The notes below the pieces were generated by a model. The model was given only the letters and a program-made list of their open reading frames with translations, was not told the DNA's origin and did no database searches. Positions 1 through 10,749 of a DNA stretch of 64,000 nt are shown here, in pieces; within the stretch, counting starts at the first letter, position 1; each line of letters begins with the position of its first letter. The position numbers and the translations under genes were made by a program. This DNA is from CAVUCH01 sp963739995. GTDB taxonomy: Bacteria > Acidobacteriota > Vicinamibacteria > Vicinamibacterales > JAENWD01. The DNA lies in assembly GCA_963739995.1 (NCBI GenBank), contig CAVUCH010000013.1, forward strand, positions 186,001 to 250,000, in the 5' to 3' direction.

Positions 1-171
1 CCAGACGCGGTCGTCCTGGGCGGGCACGGCGGCGGGATAGATCCCCAGATCGAACAACGCCGCCTGCACCCAGCCGCGGGCGCGGAACCTCATCTTCGGG
101 TCGATGCCGGTACGGCGGCGGCGATCGAAGCCGGTCATCAGCGTGCCGTAGAAGAACGCGAGATCAGCCAT
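1..171 (-). CDS. Gamma-glutamylcyclotransferase-like (AIG2 fold) protein, 3' part missing
   Basis: Only the first 57 codons are in the window; the gene runs off the left edge. The protein opens MADLAFFYGTLM, and the YGTL turn near residues 8-11 is the hallmark of the gamma-glutamylcyclotransferase/AIG2 fold, where it builds the substrate-binding loop. The following G-W-V-Q-A-A-L-F-D-L-G segment also fits the family. The ATG at 171 overlaps the stop of the upstream acetyltransferase by 8 bases, so the two are probably translated together. The catalytic glutamate expected later in the fold lies outside the window, so activity cannot be judged. Confidence 0.7.
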   Translation of the reverse strand, partial: MADLAFFYGTLMTGFDRRRRTGIDPKMRFRARGWVQAALFDLGIYPAAVPAQDDRVW

Positions 172-769
172 GGTCGGACCCTTCTGCGTCCCGCCGCGCG
201 GACGCAGCCATGTCGCGTGACGCCGCGCGCCATTCCGGCGCCAGAATCGCGTACAGGTCCTGGTCGAGCAGGACGCCGTTCTTCCGGAAGGATTGGCGGA
301 GCGTCCCTTCGAAGCGCCCGCCCAGCTTCACGAACGCATTGCGGGAGCGGCGGTTCTCCGACGCGATGCGCGCCTCGATGCGGTGCAGGCCGAGCGGCCC
401 GAACGCATACGCCAGCAGCAGCAGCTTGGCCTCGCGATTCACGCCGGCTCCCCAGCTTGCCCGCCGCACCCAGGTGCCGACCTGCGCGGTTCCCATTACG
501 GGATCCAGGTGCCGCAATCCCGTGATGCCCAGCGGCTGGTCCGTGAAGCTGTCGGCAATGGTGAACACGTACTCGGCATCGCACGCGCGGAGCGTTTCGG
601 CGCGCGCGATGAAGCGCAGCGACTCACCCACCGACCGCGGCGGGTCGAACGCGAGAAAGCGCGTGACCTCGGGGTCGGACGTGTAGGCGAAGAGGCGTTC
701 GGCATCGGCAGCCCGGGGCTCCCGCAACAGTACCCGGTGGCCGGCCAGGGACGGCAGTCGATTCTTCAT
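164..769 (-). CDS. RimJ/RimL-type GNAT N-acetyltransferase
   Basis: 201 residues, the usual size for a single-domain GNAT that transfers acetyl from acetyl-CoA to an amine. The start reads LAGHRVLLREPRAADAERLF, the standard opening strand and helix of the RimJ/RimL group. A central block PLGITGLRHLDP and then VGTWVRRASWGAGVNREAKLLL carry the acetyl-CoA-binding region, followed by RIEARIASENRRSRNAFVKLGG, the family's C-terminal signature (N-x-x-S-x-x-x-x-x-K-L-G). The substrate is not predictable. Its stop overlaps the start of the downstream cyclotransferase-like gene by 8 bases. Confidence 0.88.
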   Translation of the reverse strand: MKNRLPSLAGHRVLLREPRAADAERLFAYTSDPEVTRFLAFDPPRSVGESLRFIARAETLRACDAEYVFTIADSFTDQPLGITGLRHLDPVMGTAQVGTWVRRASWGAGVNREAKLLLLAYAFGPLGLHRIEARIASENRRSRNAFVKLGGRFEGTLRQSFRKNGVLLDQDLYAILAPEWRAASRDMAASARRDAEGSDHG

Positions 770-884
770 CGATGGACGGAACGCTCCGAAGTGTAGGGAG
801 TCGGCGGGAGGGAGTCAAGGAACGGCGCGCGTCGGGGCGGTGCGACCGGTGGCTGGCCACTCAGGTCAGCGCCGGAGGAGAGGT

Positions 885-1916
885 TTACTGTTCGTCCGCG
901 TCAGTGCGATCGTCCGCATGCTGTTGACGCTTGTGCACCGCGCCTGCCGCTGCGCCGATGGCCTCGATGGCTTCGCTCGGCAGCGTGAAGCTGAGAGCGA
1001 CCGTCCGGCCGGTGCCACTGACCTGCAGTGACGAAACCAGGGCCTGCATCTCAGGCTTGCTGCCGGCCTGCAGCCGCGCCAGCGCGAGGAACCCCTGCAC
1101 GACGTCGCGGAGGTTCTGGCCGGCCTGGTCGTCGCGGGTCTCTGCTCGGAGCAGGCCCGACACGCCGCCATTCACGTGGCCGCTGGCCGAGAACCATTTC
1201 ACGGCGGGAATCTGGCTGGCAACGCCCTCCGGGAGATTGGCGTGTGTGATGAGGGCGTCGAACCGTCCGACCGCCCACGCATTGCTGTCATCAATCTCGT
1301 CGACGAGACCCATCAGTTCCTTGTTGGCCGTGATGTTCGTGCCGCCCACGCCTTCGATTCCGCGCTTCACGGAGTCGGTGTCCCCGACGGCCACGAGACC
1401 GGGCGTGAGGAACGCAACCGTCACGCTCTTGTGCGCGCCGTCGGTCGAGCCAGCCTCCGGCGCACGCGTGATCATCCGCTTGCCCTTGTAGTCGCTTACC
1501 TGGCCGCCATGCTCGCGCGCAAGTCCTTCGAGCCTGACCACGTCGAACCGTCCGCTGGCCAGCACCATGCCGCGGTAGCCCTCCTTGGCGCCGGTCGGAA
1601 CCAGGAACCCGACCACGCGGTCGATGTCCCGTTCGATGTTGAGTCCTGTCTCACGTTCGAACTGGCGCTGCCCCTCTTCGCGGTTCGGCATGTTCTGCTG
1701 CAGCTTCTGCCGAAGCTGCGACTGCATCACATCCCGGACGTTGCAATACGCCACGACCGCCGCGTCTGCCGGCACGTAAGAGAGCTCGGTGGGCGCGCTC
1801 TGCTGGCCAAATGCCCCCATCGGCAGCCCGGAGTAGAACGCCACGACACCCGTACAGAGGCCAACCAGCAGGAAAGCAACCGAGCCGAACATGAAGTAAC
1901 GCGTACGTGGTGTCAT
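885..1916 (-). CDS. Membrane-anchored DUF3352-like protein
   Basis: 343 residues. Residues 8-28 form one hydrophobic segment (FGSVAFLLVGLCTGVVAFYSG), followed by a soluble extracytoplasmic part that opens YVPADAAVVAYCNVRDV. That opening and repeats such as VGFLVPTG and GLVAVGDTDSVKRGIEG resemble DUF3352-type proteins, whose biochemical role is unknown. It is the last gene of a minus-strand run of two ABC-2 modules, 161 bases behind the second permease, so a link to export or envelope upkeep is a guess from position. A GAGGGA ribosome-binding site precedes the ATG. The C-terminus is charged and low in complexity. Confidence 0.55.
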   Translation of the reverse strand: MTPRTRYFMFGSVAFLLVGLCTGVVAFYSGLPMGAFGQQSAPTELSYVPADAAVVAYCNVRDVMQSQLRQKLQQNMPNREEGQRQFERETGLNIERDIDRVVGFLVPTGAKEGYRGMVLASGRFDVVRLEGLAREHGGQVSDYKGKRMITRAPEAGSTDGAHKSVTVAFLTPGLVAVGDTDSVKRGIEGVGGTNITANKELMGLVDEIDDSNAWAVGRFDALITHANLPEGVASQIPAVKWFSASGHVNGGVSGLLRAETRDDQAGQNLRDVVQGFLALARLQAGSKPEMQALVSSLQVSGTGRTVALSFTLPSEAIEAIGAAAGAVHKRQQHADDRTDADEQ

Positions 1917-2077
1917 CGTCGTCCCTCACGGCTGTATACGCGCAGCTGGGGCGGGGGGTTCCGGCTTTCGCCCCGGCTTCGCGGGGACGCCAGCTTCTCG
2001 GCTCGCGTTCGGCCCCGACGGTTTTCGGAAGAGCTCGGGTGCAGCCGCCCGCTTTCCGCAAAGCCTCGGAGTCCCAG

Positions 2078-2974
2078 CTACTGTTCGAGCACGTACTCCC
2101 GGCGCTCGACGGCCCGCGCAGCCAGCGCCAGGAACACTACCAGTATCACAACAAGAGCTACCAGGCTGCCACCCGGCGAGGTCGAATCCTGGAAAAACGT
2201 CTGCAGCGCCGAGACAACGTTGTCCTGGGGCATCGCGTGTGGAACGAGCGACTGCAGGTAATAGGCCACGGTGAACCGCTTCAAGTACCCGGGCAGCGCC
2301 AAGACGATGATCTCCCACCCGACGATGAAGAGCAGGCCGAGCAGCAGGGGGCGTTTCAACTGAGCGCCGACGAACGCGAAGACCGCTCCGTAGACGGCAA
2401 GGCCCAGCCCGAGCAGGCCGAGGTCCTTGAGCAGGTCTGGGAAGCCGCGTGCGATGGCTGGCAACCCGCCGCCCCCGAGCGGCATGACCAGAAAAAACAC
2501 GAGCATCACCGAGGGCAGCACGATCAGGCCCGTGCAGGCGAGATAGGCCAGGTACTTGCCGATGAGCACGGCGCCGCGCGGGATGGGCCGGGTGAAGAGA
2601 TAGGTCAGGGTACGGTCTTCTACCTCGTCGGCCATGAGAGATGTCCCGTAGAAGACCCCGAGCAGCGGCACGATCACCCGGAGGTAGAACGCCCAGATCA
2701 TCCCGCCGAAGATCACTGCGCCGCTCACCCGGACCCCGTTCACGCGTAGTGCCGGAAGGTTGAAGAACTCCACCGTTTGGCAGATGAGCGCGATGAGCAC
2801 AGGGCCGCCGACGACCAAGGCGAGGAACACGCTGCGGCGGGACCACAGCATCTCGCCAAGCGACAGGTCGAAGATGCGGAGCGATGCCGCCATGAGCGAG
2901 GGGGCCGGCGGGCGAGGCGTCGTGCTGGTCGAAGCGCTTGTAGTCATGGTCGCCAGGTGGTGTCGCTGACTCAT
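2078..2974 (-). CDS. ABC-2 type transporter permease (second module)
   Basis: 298 residues with about six hydrophobic segments: one near 50-70 (SVFLALVVGGPVLIALI), others around 90-110, 145-185, 195-245 and 270-290. The motif LMADEVEDRTLTYLFTRPIPRG is the conserved intracellular loop of ABC-2 permeases of the NosY/ABC2_membrane_2 type. It should form the membrane channel energised by the ATPase at 3132-4094, from which it is separated by a 135-base heptanucleotide array. An internal ATG at 2947 is an alternative start. The exported substrate is unknown. Confidence 0.85.
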   Translation of the reverse strand: MSQRHHLATMTTSASTSTTPRPPAPSLMAASLRIFDLSLGEMLWSRRSVFLALVVGGPVLIALICQTVEFFNLPALRVNGVRVSGAVIFGGMIWAFYLRVIVPLLGVFYGTSLMADEVEDRTLTYLFTRPIPRGAVLIGKYLAYLACTGLIVLPSVMLVFFLVMPLGGGGLPAIARGFPDLLKDLGLLGLGLAVYGAVFAFVGAQLKRPLLLGLLFIVGWEIIVLALPGYLKRFTVAYYLQSLVPHAMPQDNVVSALQTFFQDSTSPGGSLVALVVILVVFLALAARAVERREYVLEQ

Positions 2975-2999
2975 GTCGTTGATGTCGTGTCGCCGATTC

Positions 3000-3131
<132 letters not shown>

Positions 3132-3135
<4 letters not shown>

Positions 3136-4094
3136 TTGACGAGGTACTGGAACACGGCCTGGAGGTTGTCATCCGGCGACGTCACCTCGTCGATCGATCC
3201 CAGTTCGCCGCTGGCGGCCAGGTCGGTGAGGCGCGTATAGAACGCGTCCGGCCTCCCCGTCTGCACGACGACGGCTCCCAGCTCGAACCGCAGGCTCAGC
3301 ACGTCATCGTCGGCCAGAAACCGCCGCGCGAGCGCTCGCGGGTCGGCGGCCCTGATGTGCACCGTGTGCGGGTGCTCATCGATCAGATCCCGGATCTGGT
3401 GGATGTTGCCTTCGGCGAGAATGCGACCGTTGTTGATCAGCAGAATGTTGGACGTCATCGACTCGACCTCGTGCAGGATGTGGCTCGACACGAGGATGCT
3501 CTTGCCGGCCCGCGCCCAGTCCTTGACGAGCCGAATCGTCTTGCGGCGAGCGATCGGGTCCATGCCCGCCAGCGGCTCGTCCAGTATGAGCAGTTGCGGA
3601 TCGTGCACAATGGCCTGCGCGAGCTTGACGCGCTGGCGCATGCCTTTGCTGTACGCGCCGATCTTCTTGTCCGCCGCGTCGAGCAGATCCACGTGCGCGA
3701 GTGCGGCGCTGGCCGCCTTGCGAGCCGCAGCGTCATCGAGGCCGTTCAACCGCACAAGGGCGGTCACCCACTCGAGGCCGGTCATACGCTCGTAGAAGGC
3801 GTCCTGCTCGGGACAGAATCCGATCCGGAAGTACAGCGCCGGGTTCCCCCAGATCGGCTCGCCGAATACCCTGATGCCGCCCTTGCTCGGCTTCAACTGG
3901 CCGGTCACGAGCTTCATGAACGTCGACTTACCCGCGCCGTTTGGCCCGAGCAGTCCGGTGATGCCTGGCGGCACCGACACGCTGACATCGTTCAGCCCGA
4001 TCACCTGCCCGTACCACTTCGACAGTTGCTCCGCCTGCACGATCGGGGCAGCCGCCGCTGCAGCGTGTGCGGAGTGCGCTGCGCCGAGGGTCAC
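3132..4094 (-). CDS. ABC transporter ATP-binding protein (second module)
   Basis: 320 residues. Walker A is GLLGPNGAGKST near residue 50, the Q-loop lies in FCPEQDAF, the signature is YSKGMRQRVKLAQAIVHDP, Walker B is LLILDEPLAGMDP and the switch histidine is in ILVSSHILHEVE. This is the pattern of CcmA/NatA-type ATPases that drive ABC-2 permeases. It starts with GTG inside a 4-base GTGA overlap with the stop of the upstream permease (4091-4930), so both modules look like one operon. The C-terminal 90 residues are the extra domain usual for this group. Confidence 0.93.
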
Positions 4095-4930
4095 GCCACC
4101 ACCTCCACTCCGCGGACGCGGCGCTCGAGCACCAGGATCGAGCCGGCCACGAGCAGGCCGATCGCCAGGAGCGACAGCGCCACGGGCGTCTCATAGCGAG
4201 GCGGCACGCGGAAGATCACATCGCCAATCTGGTTGAGTGATGCCGTGGGGGAGATGAGCGAGGCAGCCGACGAGCGGGTGATCGCCCAGAACATCGTCTG
4301 GATGGCACTGGTGAAGAGGATGACGCCCGCATACATCACGGCAACGAACCGGCTGCTCTTCGAGAGCGACGAAAGCGCAAGCATGGTGAACGCCGCCATG
4401 AACACCTGCAGGCACGCGAACACCGTGATTGCGGGAAACAGGAACAGGTTCTTCTGCACGAAGGCAAAGCTGCCGGCCAGCAGGATCTGCACGACCAGCA
4501 GCAGCAGCGCCGGCACCCACGTCACGAACAGCAGGAATGCGATCAGCGCCGTGGCCTTTCCCGCCACGTACTCCACCCGGGTGAGCGGCTTCGACAGGTA
4601 GATCTGCAGCGCGTTCGCGCGGCGGTCGTTGGCGATCAGCCCTGCGCCGACGTACACCGTGACGAAGAACACGAACGGGTTCTGCTGTTCGAGGAACTCG
4701 CGGAAGGTCTTGGCCGTCGGCGCGAGAAATGCCACCTGCGGAAAATTGGTGGACGCGTACACCTGGACGGCCCGCACGAGGAACGGCGCCCAGGCGAGCA
4801 GCAACAGGCCCATGAACTTGCGATTGCGCAGCATCGTGCGCATCGCGGTGCCGGCGATCACCAGCCACGCGTTGCCCCGCAGTCCCCGCGTGCCACCGAA
4901 CCGGCGATACCCCTGGTCATGAATCGGCAT
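4091..4930 (-). CDS. ABC-2 type transporter permease (first module)
   Basis: 279 residues from the ATG at 4930, which begins MPIHDQGYRRFGGTRG, an opening typical of this permease group. About six hydrophobic segments follow, including FMGLLLLAWAPFLVRAV, FVFFVTVYVGAGLIAND and ALLAIGLLVAGSILVLE. The loop DRRANALQIYLSKPLTRVEYVAGK is the conserved ABC-2 cytoplasmic coupling motif. The open frame continues upstream into the ATPase, but the ATG only 2 bases past the upstream stop is the sensible start. It pairs with the ATPase at 4933-5907. Confidence 0.9.
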   Translation of the reverse strand: MPIHDQGYRRFGGTRGLRGNAWLVIAGTAMRTMLRNRKFMGLLLLAWAPFLVRAVQVYASTNFPQVAFLAPTAKTFREFLEQQNPFVFFVTVYVGAGLIANDRRANALQIYLSKPLTRVEYVAGKATALIAFLLFVTWVPALLLLVVQILLAGSFAFVQKNLFLFPAITVFACLQVFMAAFTMLALSSLSKSSRFVAVMYAGVILFTSAIQTMFWAITRSSAASLISPTASLNQIGDVIFRVPPRYETPVALSLLAIGLLVAGSILVLERRVRGVEVVA

Positions 4931-4932
4931 CG

Positions 4933-5907
4933 CTACTCTTCTCCGACGGCCCGGGCAAACACGTCTTCGAGCGTGGGCACGCTCGGGCGCAGGTGCCGGA
5001 GCTGAATGCGCTCGCGGGCCGCCACCTCGAAGACCGCACGCGCGGTGAGCCCCTCGGGAACGAACACCCGCATCACGTCCTCGTCGGTGGCGTGACAGTC
5101 CATGCCCGCCGCACGGAGCGCGCTGACGAGCCGATCCGCATCGATCTTCGCGCGGAGCTCGTACACGCTCCCGCGCGGGCCCTTCAGCTCGGCGATCGGC
5201 CCCTGGGCGGCAATGCGGCCCTTGTCCATGACCACGACGCGGTCGCAGGTGTACTCGACGTCGGGCAGGAGGTGCGACGAGAGAATCAGGTTGACGCCCT
5301 TGTTGTGCGCGAGGTCGCGGATCAGCTCCAGCATCTCGTCGCGCCCCTTCGGGTCCATGCCGTTGGTCGGCTCGTCGAGGAAGAGGAGATCCGGGTCGTG
5401 CACCAGCGCCTGCGCCAGCTTGATGCGCTGTTTCATACCCGTCGAATACGTCTCGACGTTGCGATAACGCGCCTCGCCGAGGCCGACGTAGTAGAGCACC
5501 TCGTGGGCGCGCTGGATGGCATCCACCGCGCCGAGGCCGGCGAGCTCCCCGCAATAGGCGACGAACGACACGGCATTCATCCCGGGGATGTGTGCGTCGT
5601 TCTCGGGCATGTATCCGATGCGCGCGCGGATCTGGAGCGGAGACCTGGCCACGTCGAGCCCCAGCACCGTCATCTGGCCCTGGTCTGGTTTGACGAACCC
5701 CAGCAGGCTCTTGATCATCGTGCTCTTGCCGGCCCCGTTTGGTCCGAGCAGCCCGACCGCACCCGTCTCGAAGGTGGCGGCAACGTCACGAAGGGCAAAA
5801 TTGCGCCCGTATCGCACGCTGACGTTCGCCAGCCGCACCACGACGCCGTCCGACGTCGGCGACGCGGGCACGGGCGTTTCCAAGGGTCTTGCCGCAATCT
5901 CAGGCAT
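4933..5907 (-). CDS. ABC transporter ATP-binding protein (first module)
   Basis: 324 residues. Walker A GLLGPNGAGKSTMIKSLLGF is near residue 55, Q-loop GYMPENDAH, signature YSTGMKQRIKLAQALVHDP, Walker B LLFLDEPTNGMDPKGRDEM and H-loop LILSSHLLPDVE. A long C-terminal regulatory domain includes VYELRAKIDADRLVSALRAAG. It is the first gene of the four-gene ABC-2 cluster. The second module's ATPase at 3132-4094 is a clear paralogue, so this looks like a duplicated exporter. Substrate unknown. Confidence 0.93.
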   Translation of the reverse strand: MPEIAARPLETPVPASPTSDGVVVRLANVSVRYGRNFALRDVAATFETGAVGLLGPNGAGKSTMIKSLLGFVKPDQGQMTVLGLDVARSPLQIRARIGYMPENDAHIPGMNAVSFVAYCGELAGLGAVDAIQRAHEVLYYVGLGEARYRNVETYSTGMKQRIKLAQALVHDPDLLFLDEPTNGMDPKGRDEMLELIRDLAHNKGVNLILSSHLLPDVEYTCDRVVVMDKGRIAAQGPIAELKGPRGSVYELRAKIDADRLVSALRAAGMDCHATDEDVMRVFVPEGLTARAVFEVAARERIQLRHLRPSVPTLEDVFARAVGEE

Positions 5908-5973
5908 GCACTGTTCTCAATATACGGGGAGTGCGCGACAGCCGTTCGATTCTGCGGCTGCCGCGCCAATCAC

Positions 5974-5994
5974 CCTGCAGCCTGCAGGCTGCAG
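5974..5994. repeat. Short heptanucleotide array, unit CCTGCAG/GCTGCAG
   Basis: Three heptamers (CCTGCAG, CCTGCAG, GCTGCAG) in the 217-base gap between the first ABC ATPase and the HD hydrolase gene. The same unit family (CAGCCTG) is better developed at 12056-12090. Too short to stand alone, but the 7-base period and unit match the other arrays here. Confidence 0.6.
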
Positions 5995-6093
5995 GCTCCG
6001 GTCGGCGGTGTTCCGAGATGCACGACGGCAGGAGTCCAGCGCTGCGCGTCCGGCCGAACTGGCGCGGGCTCGGTCGTACTGTGCCGCGCCTTC

Positions 6094-6124
6094 CATTGTG
6101 CATTCTGCACTGTGCATCGTGCAT
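6094..6124. repeat. Heptanucleotide array, unit CATTGTG, ending at a stop codon
   Basis: Four heptamers in register (CATTGTG, CATTCTG, CACTGTG, CATCGTG), then CAT and immediately the stop codon of the HD hydrolase (6125-6127, TGA on the minus strand). The unit family recurs as two inverted blocks at 29715-29836. As with the other arrays, repeat sequence starts where the coding sequence ends. Confidence 0.75.
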
Positions 6125-6694
6125 TCAACCGCTCCCCTTCAGCCCGAGCTCGGCGGCGCGCTCCCGCATGAAACGGATCACGTTGTCGACGTGCTCGGCC
6201 AGAGGGAGTCCGATCTCTTCGGCGCCCTTCCGCAGGTCGTCGCGATTCACGTTGCGCGCGAACGCCTTGTCCTTCATCCGCTTGATCACGGACCCCGCCT
6301 CGAGATCCAGGATGCTCCTGCTCGGCCGCACCAGCGTCGCGGCCGTGACGAAACCCGACATTTCGTCACAGGCGAACAGCGTGTGCTCCAGCCGCGACTC
6401 GCGCGGTACGCCGCTGTAGTTGGCGTGCGACAGAATCGCGCGCGTCACCCAGTCGGGATAACCGTGCGCCTGGAGTATCTCGACACCCCGGAACGGGTGG
6501 TTCTCGGCGTTTGGATACTTCTCATAATCGAAGTCGTGGACGAGCGCGACGAACCCCCACGCCTCTTCATCCTCCCCGAAGAGCCGGGCGTAGCCTCGCA
6601 CGGCAGCTTCGACCGCCAGCATGTGCTTTCGCAGGCTCTCGCTCTCCGTGTGGGCGGTCACGAGCGCCCAGGCAGCGTCACGCGACAGATTCAT
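6125..6694 (-). CDS. HD-domain hydrolase
   Basis: 189 residues. H24 in LRKHMLAVEAAVRGYA, the HD pair in FVALVHDFDYEKYPN, the histidines in ENHPFRG and ILSHANYSG, and the later D in LFACDEMSGF line up with the metal-binding residues of the HD/HDIG superfamily. Single-domain proteins of this kind are usually phosphohydrolases acting on nucleotides or similar phosphate esters; the substrate here is unknown. It is 21 bases downstream of gltS on the same strand, so probably cotranscribed. The TGA stop sits directly against a heptanucleotide array. Confidence 0.85.
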   Translation of the reverse strand: MNLSRDAAWALVTAHTESESLRKHMLAVEAAVRGYARLFGEDEEAWGFVALVHDFDYEKYPNAENHPFRGVEILQAHGYPDWVTRAILSHANYSGVPRESRLEHTLFACDEMSGFVTAATLVRPSRSILDLEAGSVIKRMKDKAFARNVNRDDLRKGAEEIGLPLAEHVDNVIRFMRERAAELGLKGSG

Positions 6695-6715
6695 GACCGT
6701 TCCTCCCGAGCATGG

Positions 6716-7960
6716 TCATCGCAGCAGGTTCAGAAACCCCGTAATCACGAGCGCGTTCGTGAAGTCGATGAAGAAGGCGCCAACCATCGGCACTACCAGG
6801 AAGGCGCGCGGGGCCGCGCCGTACCGTTCGACGATTGCTTCCATGTTCGCCATGGCGTTTGCCGTGGTGCCGAGCATGAAGCCGCAGAAGCCGCCCGCGA
6901 TCACCGCGCCTTCATAGTCTCGGCCCATCGTGCGGAAGACTGCCCAGACGGAGAGTACGACGACGCACCCGACCTGCACGGCGACGATGATGATGAGCGG
7001 CAGGGCCACATGGACAATCTCGTGGAGCCGGAGCGTCATGAGCGCAAGCACCAGAAACAGCGACAGGGCCACGTTCCCGAGGTCGTCGACCACCTCCTGC
7101 GAGATTCTGACCAGCCTCGTCGCATCGTCCACGTTGCGGATGACGGCTGCCGCGAGCATCGCCCCGATGTAGGCCGGCAGCGCCATCCCGATGCCGGCGA
7201 GGGTCCGGTTTATCCAGCCGCTGATCAATCCCCCAATCCACATGGCCACCAGCATCACGACGAGCGTCTTCAGGAGCGTGTACGCCTCGCGGTCTTCCCC
7301 TTCCGGCGCGTTGGCTGGTGCCTCCTGCATCTGCGCTTCGACGATGCTCTGGGCCGTGATCACGGGGTTGTGAACAGGCGCCGCCCTGGGGGTGGCGAGC
7401 CGGCGCCGGACGATGAGCCACGTGGCGACAGGTCCGCCGACCAGACCGCCCGAAACGATACCGACCATTGCCGCAGCAAGCGCCAGCGTGCCGGCCGCCG
7501 GCACGCCCGCAGCCTCGAATTGCGGAGCAAAGGCGAGTCCTGTGGCGGGGCCGCCGGTCAAGGTGACGGAGCCCGCCAGCACGCCCATCAGCGCGGGCTG
7601 CCCGAGCCCGACTGCCACAACCGCGCCCACGACGTTCTGGAATATCGCGGCGAGCGTCGAGATCCCGAAGAAGATCAGAACCAGCGGCCCGCCCACCCGG
7701 AGGAGCGCGACGCTCGCGCCGAAGCCGATCGACGTGAAGAACGCGACCATCAGGGGCGACTGCAGCGTGGTGTTGAAAGTGATGAGGGTCACGCCGCGGC
7801 TCGCCGCAAAGCCGAGCGCACTGGCCACGAGCAGCCCGCCGATGACCGGCGCAGGGATGTTGTGGCGGGCGAGCACAGGCACTGCGCGTCGAATGCCGTA
7901 CCCGGCAAACAGGACGACGCCGGCGAAGGCGAGCGTCTGGATGAGATCAAGCGACAGCAC
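6716..7960 (-). CDS. gltS: Sodium/glutamate symporter (GltS family)
   Basis: 414 residues, the normal length, with about ten hydrophobic segments throughout. Family features include the glycine-rich GGLLVASALGFAASRG, the re-entrant loop region VTLTGGPATGLAFAPQFEAAG, a second inverted-repeat half with GLGNVALSLFLVLALM-type helices (written here as DDLGNVALSLFLVLALMTLR) and GGFCGFMLGTTANAMANM near the C-terminus. GltS proteins import glutamate with sodium. The start gives MLSLDLIQTLAFAGVVLFAG, directly entering helix 1. It is followed closely by the HD hydrolase. Confidence 0.9.
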   Translation of the reverse strand: MLSLDLIQTLAFAGVVLFAGYGIRRAVPVLARHNIPAPVIGGLLVASALGFAASRGVTLITFNTTLQSPLMVAFFTSIGFGASVALLRVGGPLVLIFFGISTLAAIFQNVVGAVVAVGLGQPALMGVLAGSVTLTGGPATGLAFAPQFEAAGVPAAGTLALAAAMVGIVSGGLVGGPVATWLIVRRRLATPRAAPVHNPVITAQSIVEAQMQEAPANAPEGEDREAYTLLKTLVVMLVAMWIGGLISGWINRTLAGIGMALPAYIGAMLAAAVIRNVDDATRLVRISQEVVDDLGNVALSLFLVLALMTLRLHEIVHVALPLIIIVAVQVGCVVVLSVWAVFRTMGRDYEGAVIAGGFCGFMLGTTANAMANMEAIVERYGAAPRAFLVVPMVGAFFIDFTNALVITGFLNLLR

Positions 7961-8177
7961 GATGCTCAGCCCTGATGCGACAGTCAGGCGACGGGCTGCC
8001 GGCCGCAGGGCCGACTGGCCTGCGGCACGACCCGAGCCGGCTCCCTTGCGCCACGCGCAATGCTCCTACCCCGGGGCGGGCTGATAGCCGCGCCCGCCCG
8101 ACAGGCCTGCAGTCTGCCGCCTGTCTGTAGCCCAATGTCATATGTCAGGATTGACAGCGCGTGCCGTGGACGGTGCC

Positions 8178-8206
8178 TTGCGGTCCTCACACGCGGCAGG
8201 TATAGT
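8178..8206 (+). promoter_or_regulatory. Candidate sigma-70-type promoter for the APC permease
   Basis: TTGCGG at 8178-8183 and TATAGT at 8201-8206 are separated by 17 bases. A transcript starting about 7 bases downstream would have a leader of about 30 bases that contains the AGAAGGAG ribosome-binding site ahead of the ATG at 8244. The -35 matches only its TTG half. Prediction by eye only. Confidence 0.45.
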
Positions 8207-8243
8207 GCGTCGCGCTCTGCATCCTAGTTCAGAAGGAGTTCTG

Positions 8244-9943
<1,700 letters not shown>

Positions 9944-9948
9944 AGTAG

Positions 9949-10749
9949 TCACATCGCCTCAGCGGCCCGCCTCGACATGATGGTCGCCACGCGCCGCGGA
10001 AGCATGCGCACGAGCAGGGGGACCATCCGATTGGTCCCTCCGGGGATGACGACAGCCTGCCCGGCGAGCATGCCGCGGTAGCCCGCCTCCGCGACGTCCG
10101 CCGCGCCCATGGTGGCTCCCCGCACGAGCCGCGACTTCTGCATGCCGGCCACGCGCTGAAACGAGGTTTGGGTAGGGCCCGGGCAGAGCGTGGTGACCGT
10201 CACACCGGTGCCGCGCAGTTCGTCGCCGATCGCCTCGGAGAACGACAGCACAAATGCCTTCGTCGCGTAATAGACCGCCATGTTCGGCCCGGGCAGGAAT
10301 GCGGCCGTCGAGGCCACGTTCAGCACGCGGCCGCGGCGGCGTTCGATCATCCCGGGCAGGCACAACTTGGTCAGCGTGACCAGGGCAGTGATGTTCAGGT
10401 CGATCATCTGTCGCTCTCGTTCGAGGGGTGTCGTTGCGAAGGGCCCGAACAGGCCGAAGCCCGCGTTGTTCACGAGCGCGTCGACCGTGAGCCCGGCCGA
10501 CGTGATCTCCTCGACAAGCAGGCGTGAACCCTCGGGCGACGAGAGATCGGCCGCCACCACGTGCACCGACGCTTGGTCGGAGAACGACAGCTCGCTGGCG
10601 AGCCGATCGAGCGCCTCCTGCTTCCGAGCGGTCACGACCAGATCCCAGCCCTCGCGCGCGAGCACGCGCGCGAGCTCCAGGCCAATGCCGTTCGAGGCGC
10701 CGGTCACGAGCGCCCGCTGTCGTGGAGCCGGTGAAGCCATGGTGCTCAT
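9949..10749 (-). CDS. Short-chain dehydrogenase/reductase (SDR)
   Basis: 266 residues from the ATG at 10749. Cofactor motif TGASNGIG (residues 15-22), NNAGFG near residue 90, catalytic serine in VASTAAFLPG and the active-site Y-x-x-x-K in YYATKAFVLSF fit a classical SDR of about 250-265 residues, an NAD(P)-dependent oxidoreductase; the basic residue in TARKQEA favours NADP. Substrate unknown. Its start overlaps the stop of the SnoaL-Nudix gene by 4 bases (ATGA), so they are translationally coupled. Confidence 0.92.
   Translation of the reverse strand: MSTMASPAPRQRALVTGASNGIGLELARVLAREGWDLVVTARKQEALDRLASELSFSDQASVHVVAADLSSPEGSRLLVEEITSAGLTVDALVNNAGFGLFGPFATTPLERERQMIDLNITALVTLTKLCLPGMIERRRGRVLNVASTAAFLPGPNMAVYYATKAFVLSFSEAIGDELRGTGVTVTTLCPGPTQTSFQRVAGMQKSRLVRGATMGAADVAEAGYRGMLAGQAVVIPGGTNRMVPLLVRMLPRRVATIMSRRAAEAM

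Noticed and set aside
5588..7975. Long plus-strand open frame (about 795 codons) across the ABC ATPase, HD and gltS genes
   Set aside because: It is the antisense of three genes with clear motifs; its composition is Arg/His-rich and no domain is visible. Similar antisense frames at 12146-14380 and 32373-34643 were rejected for the same reason.
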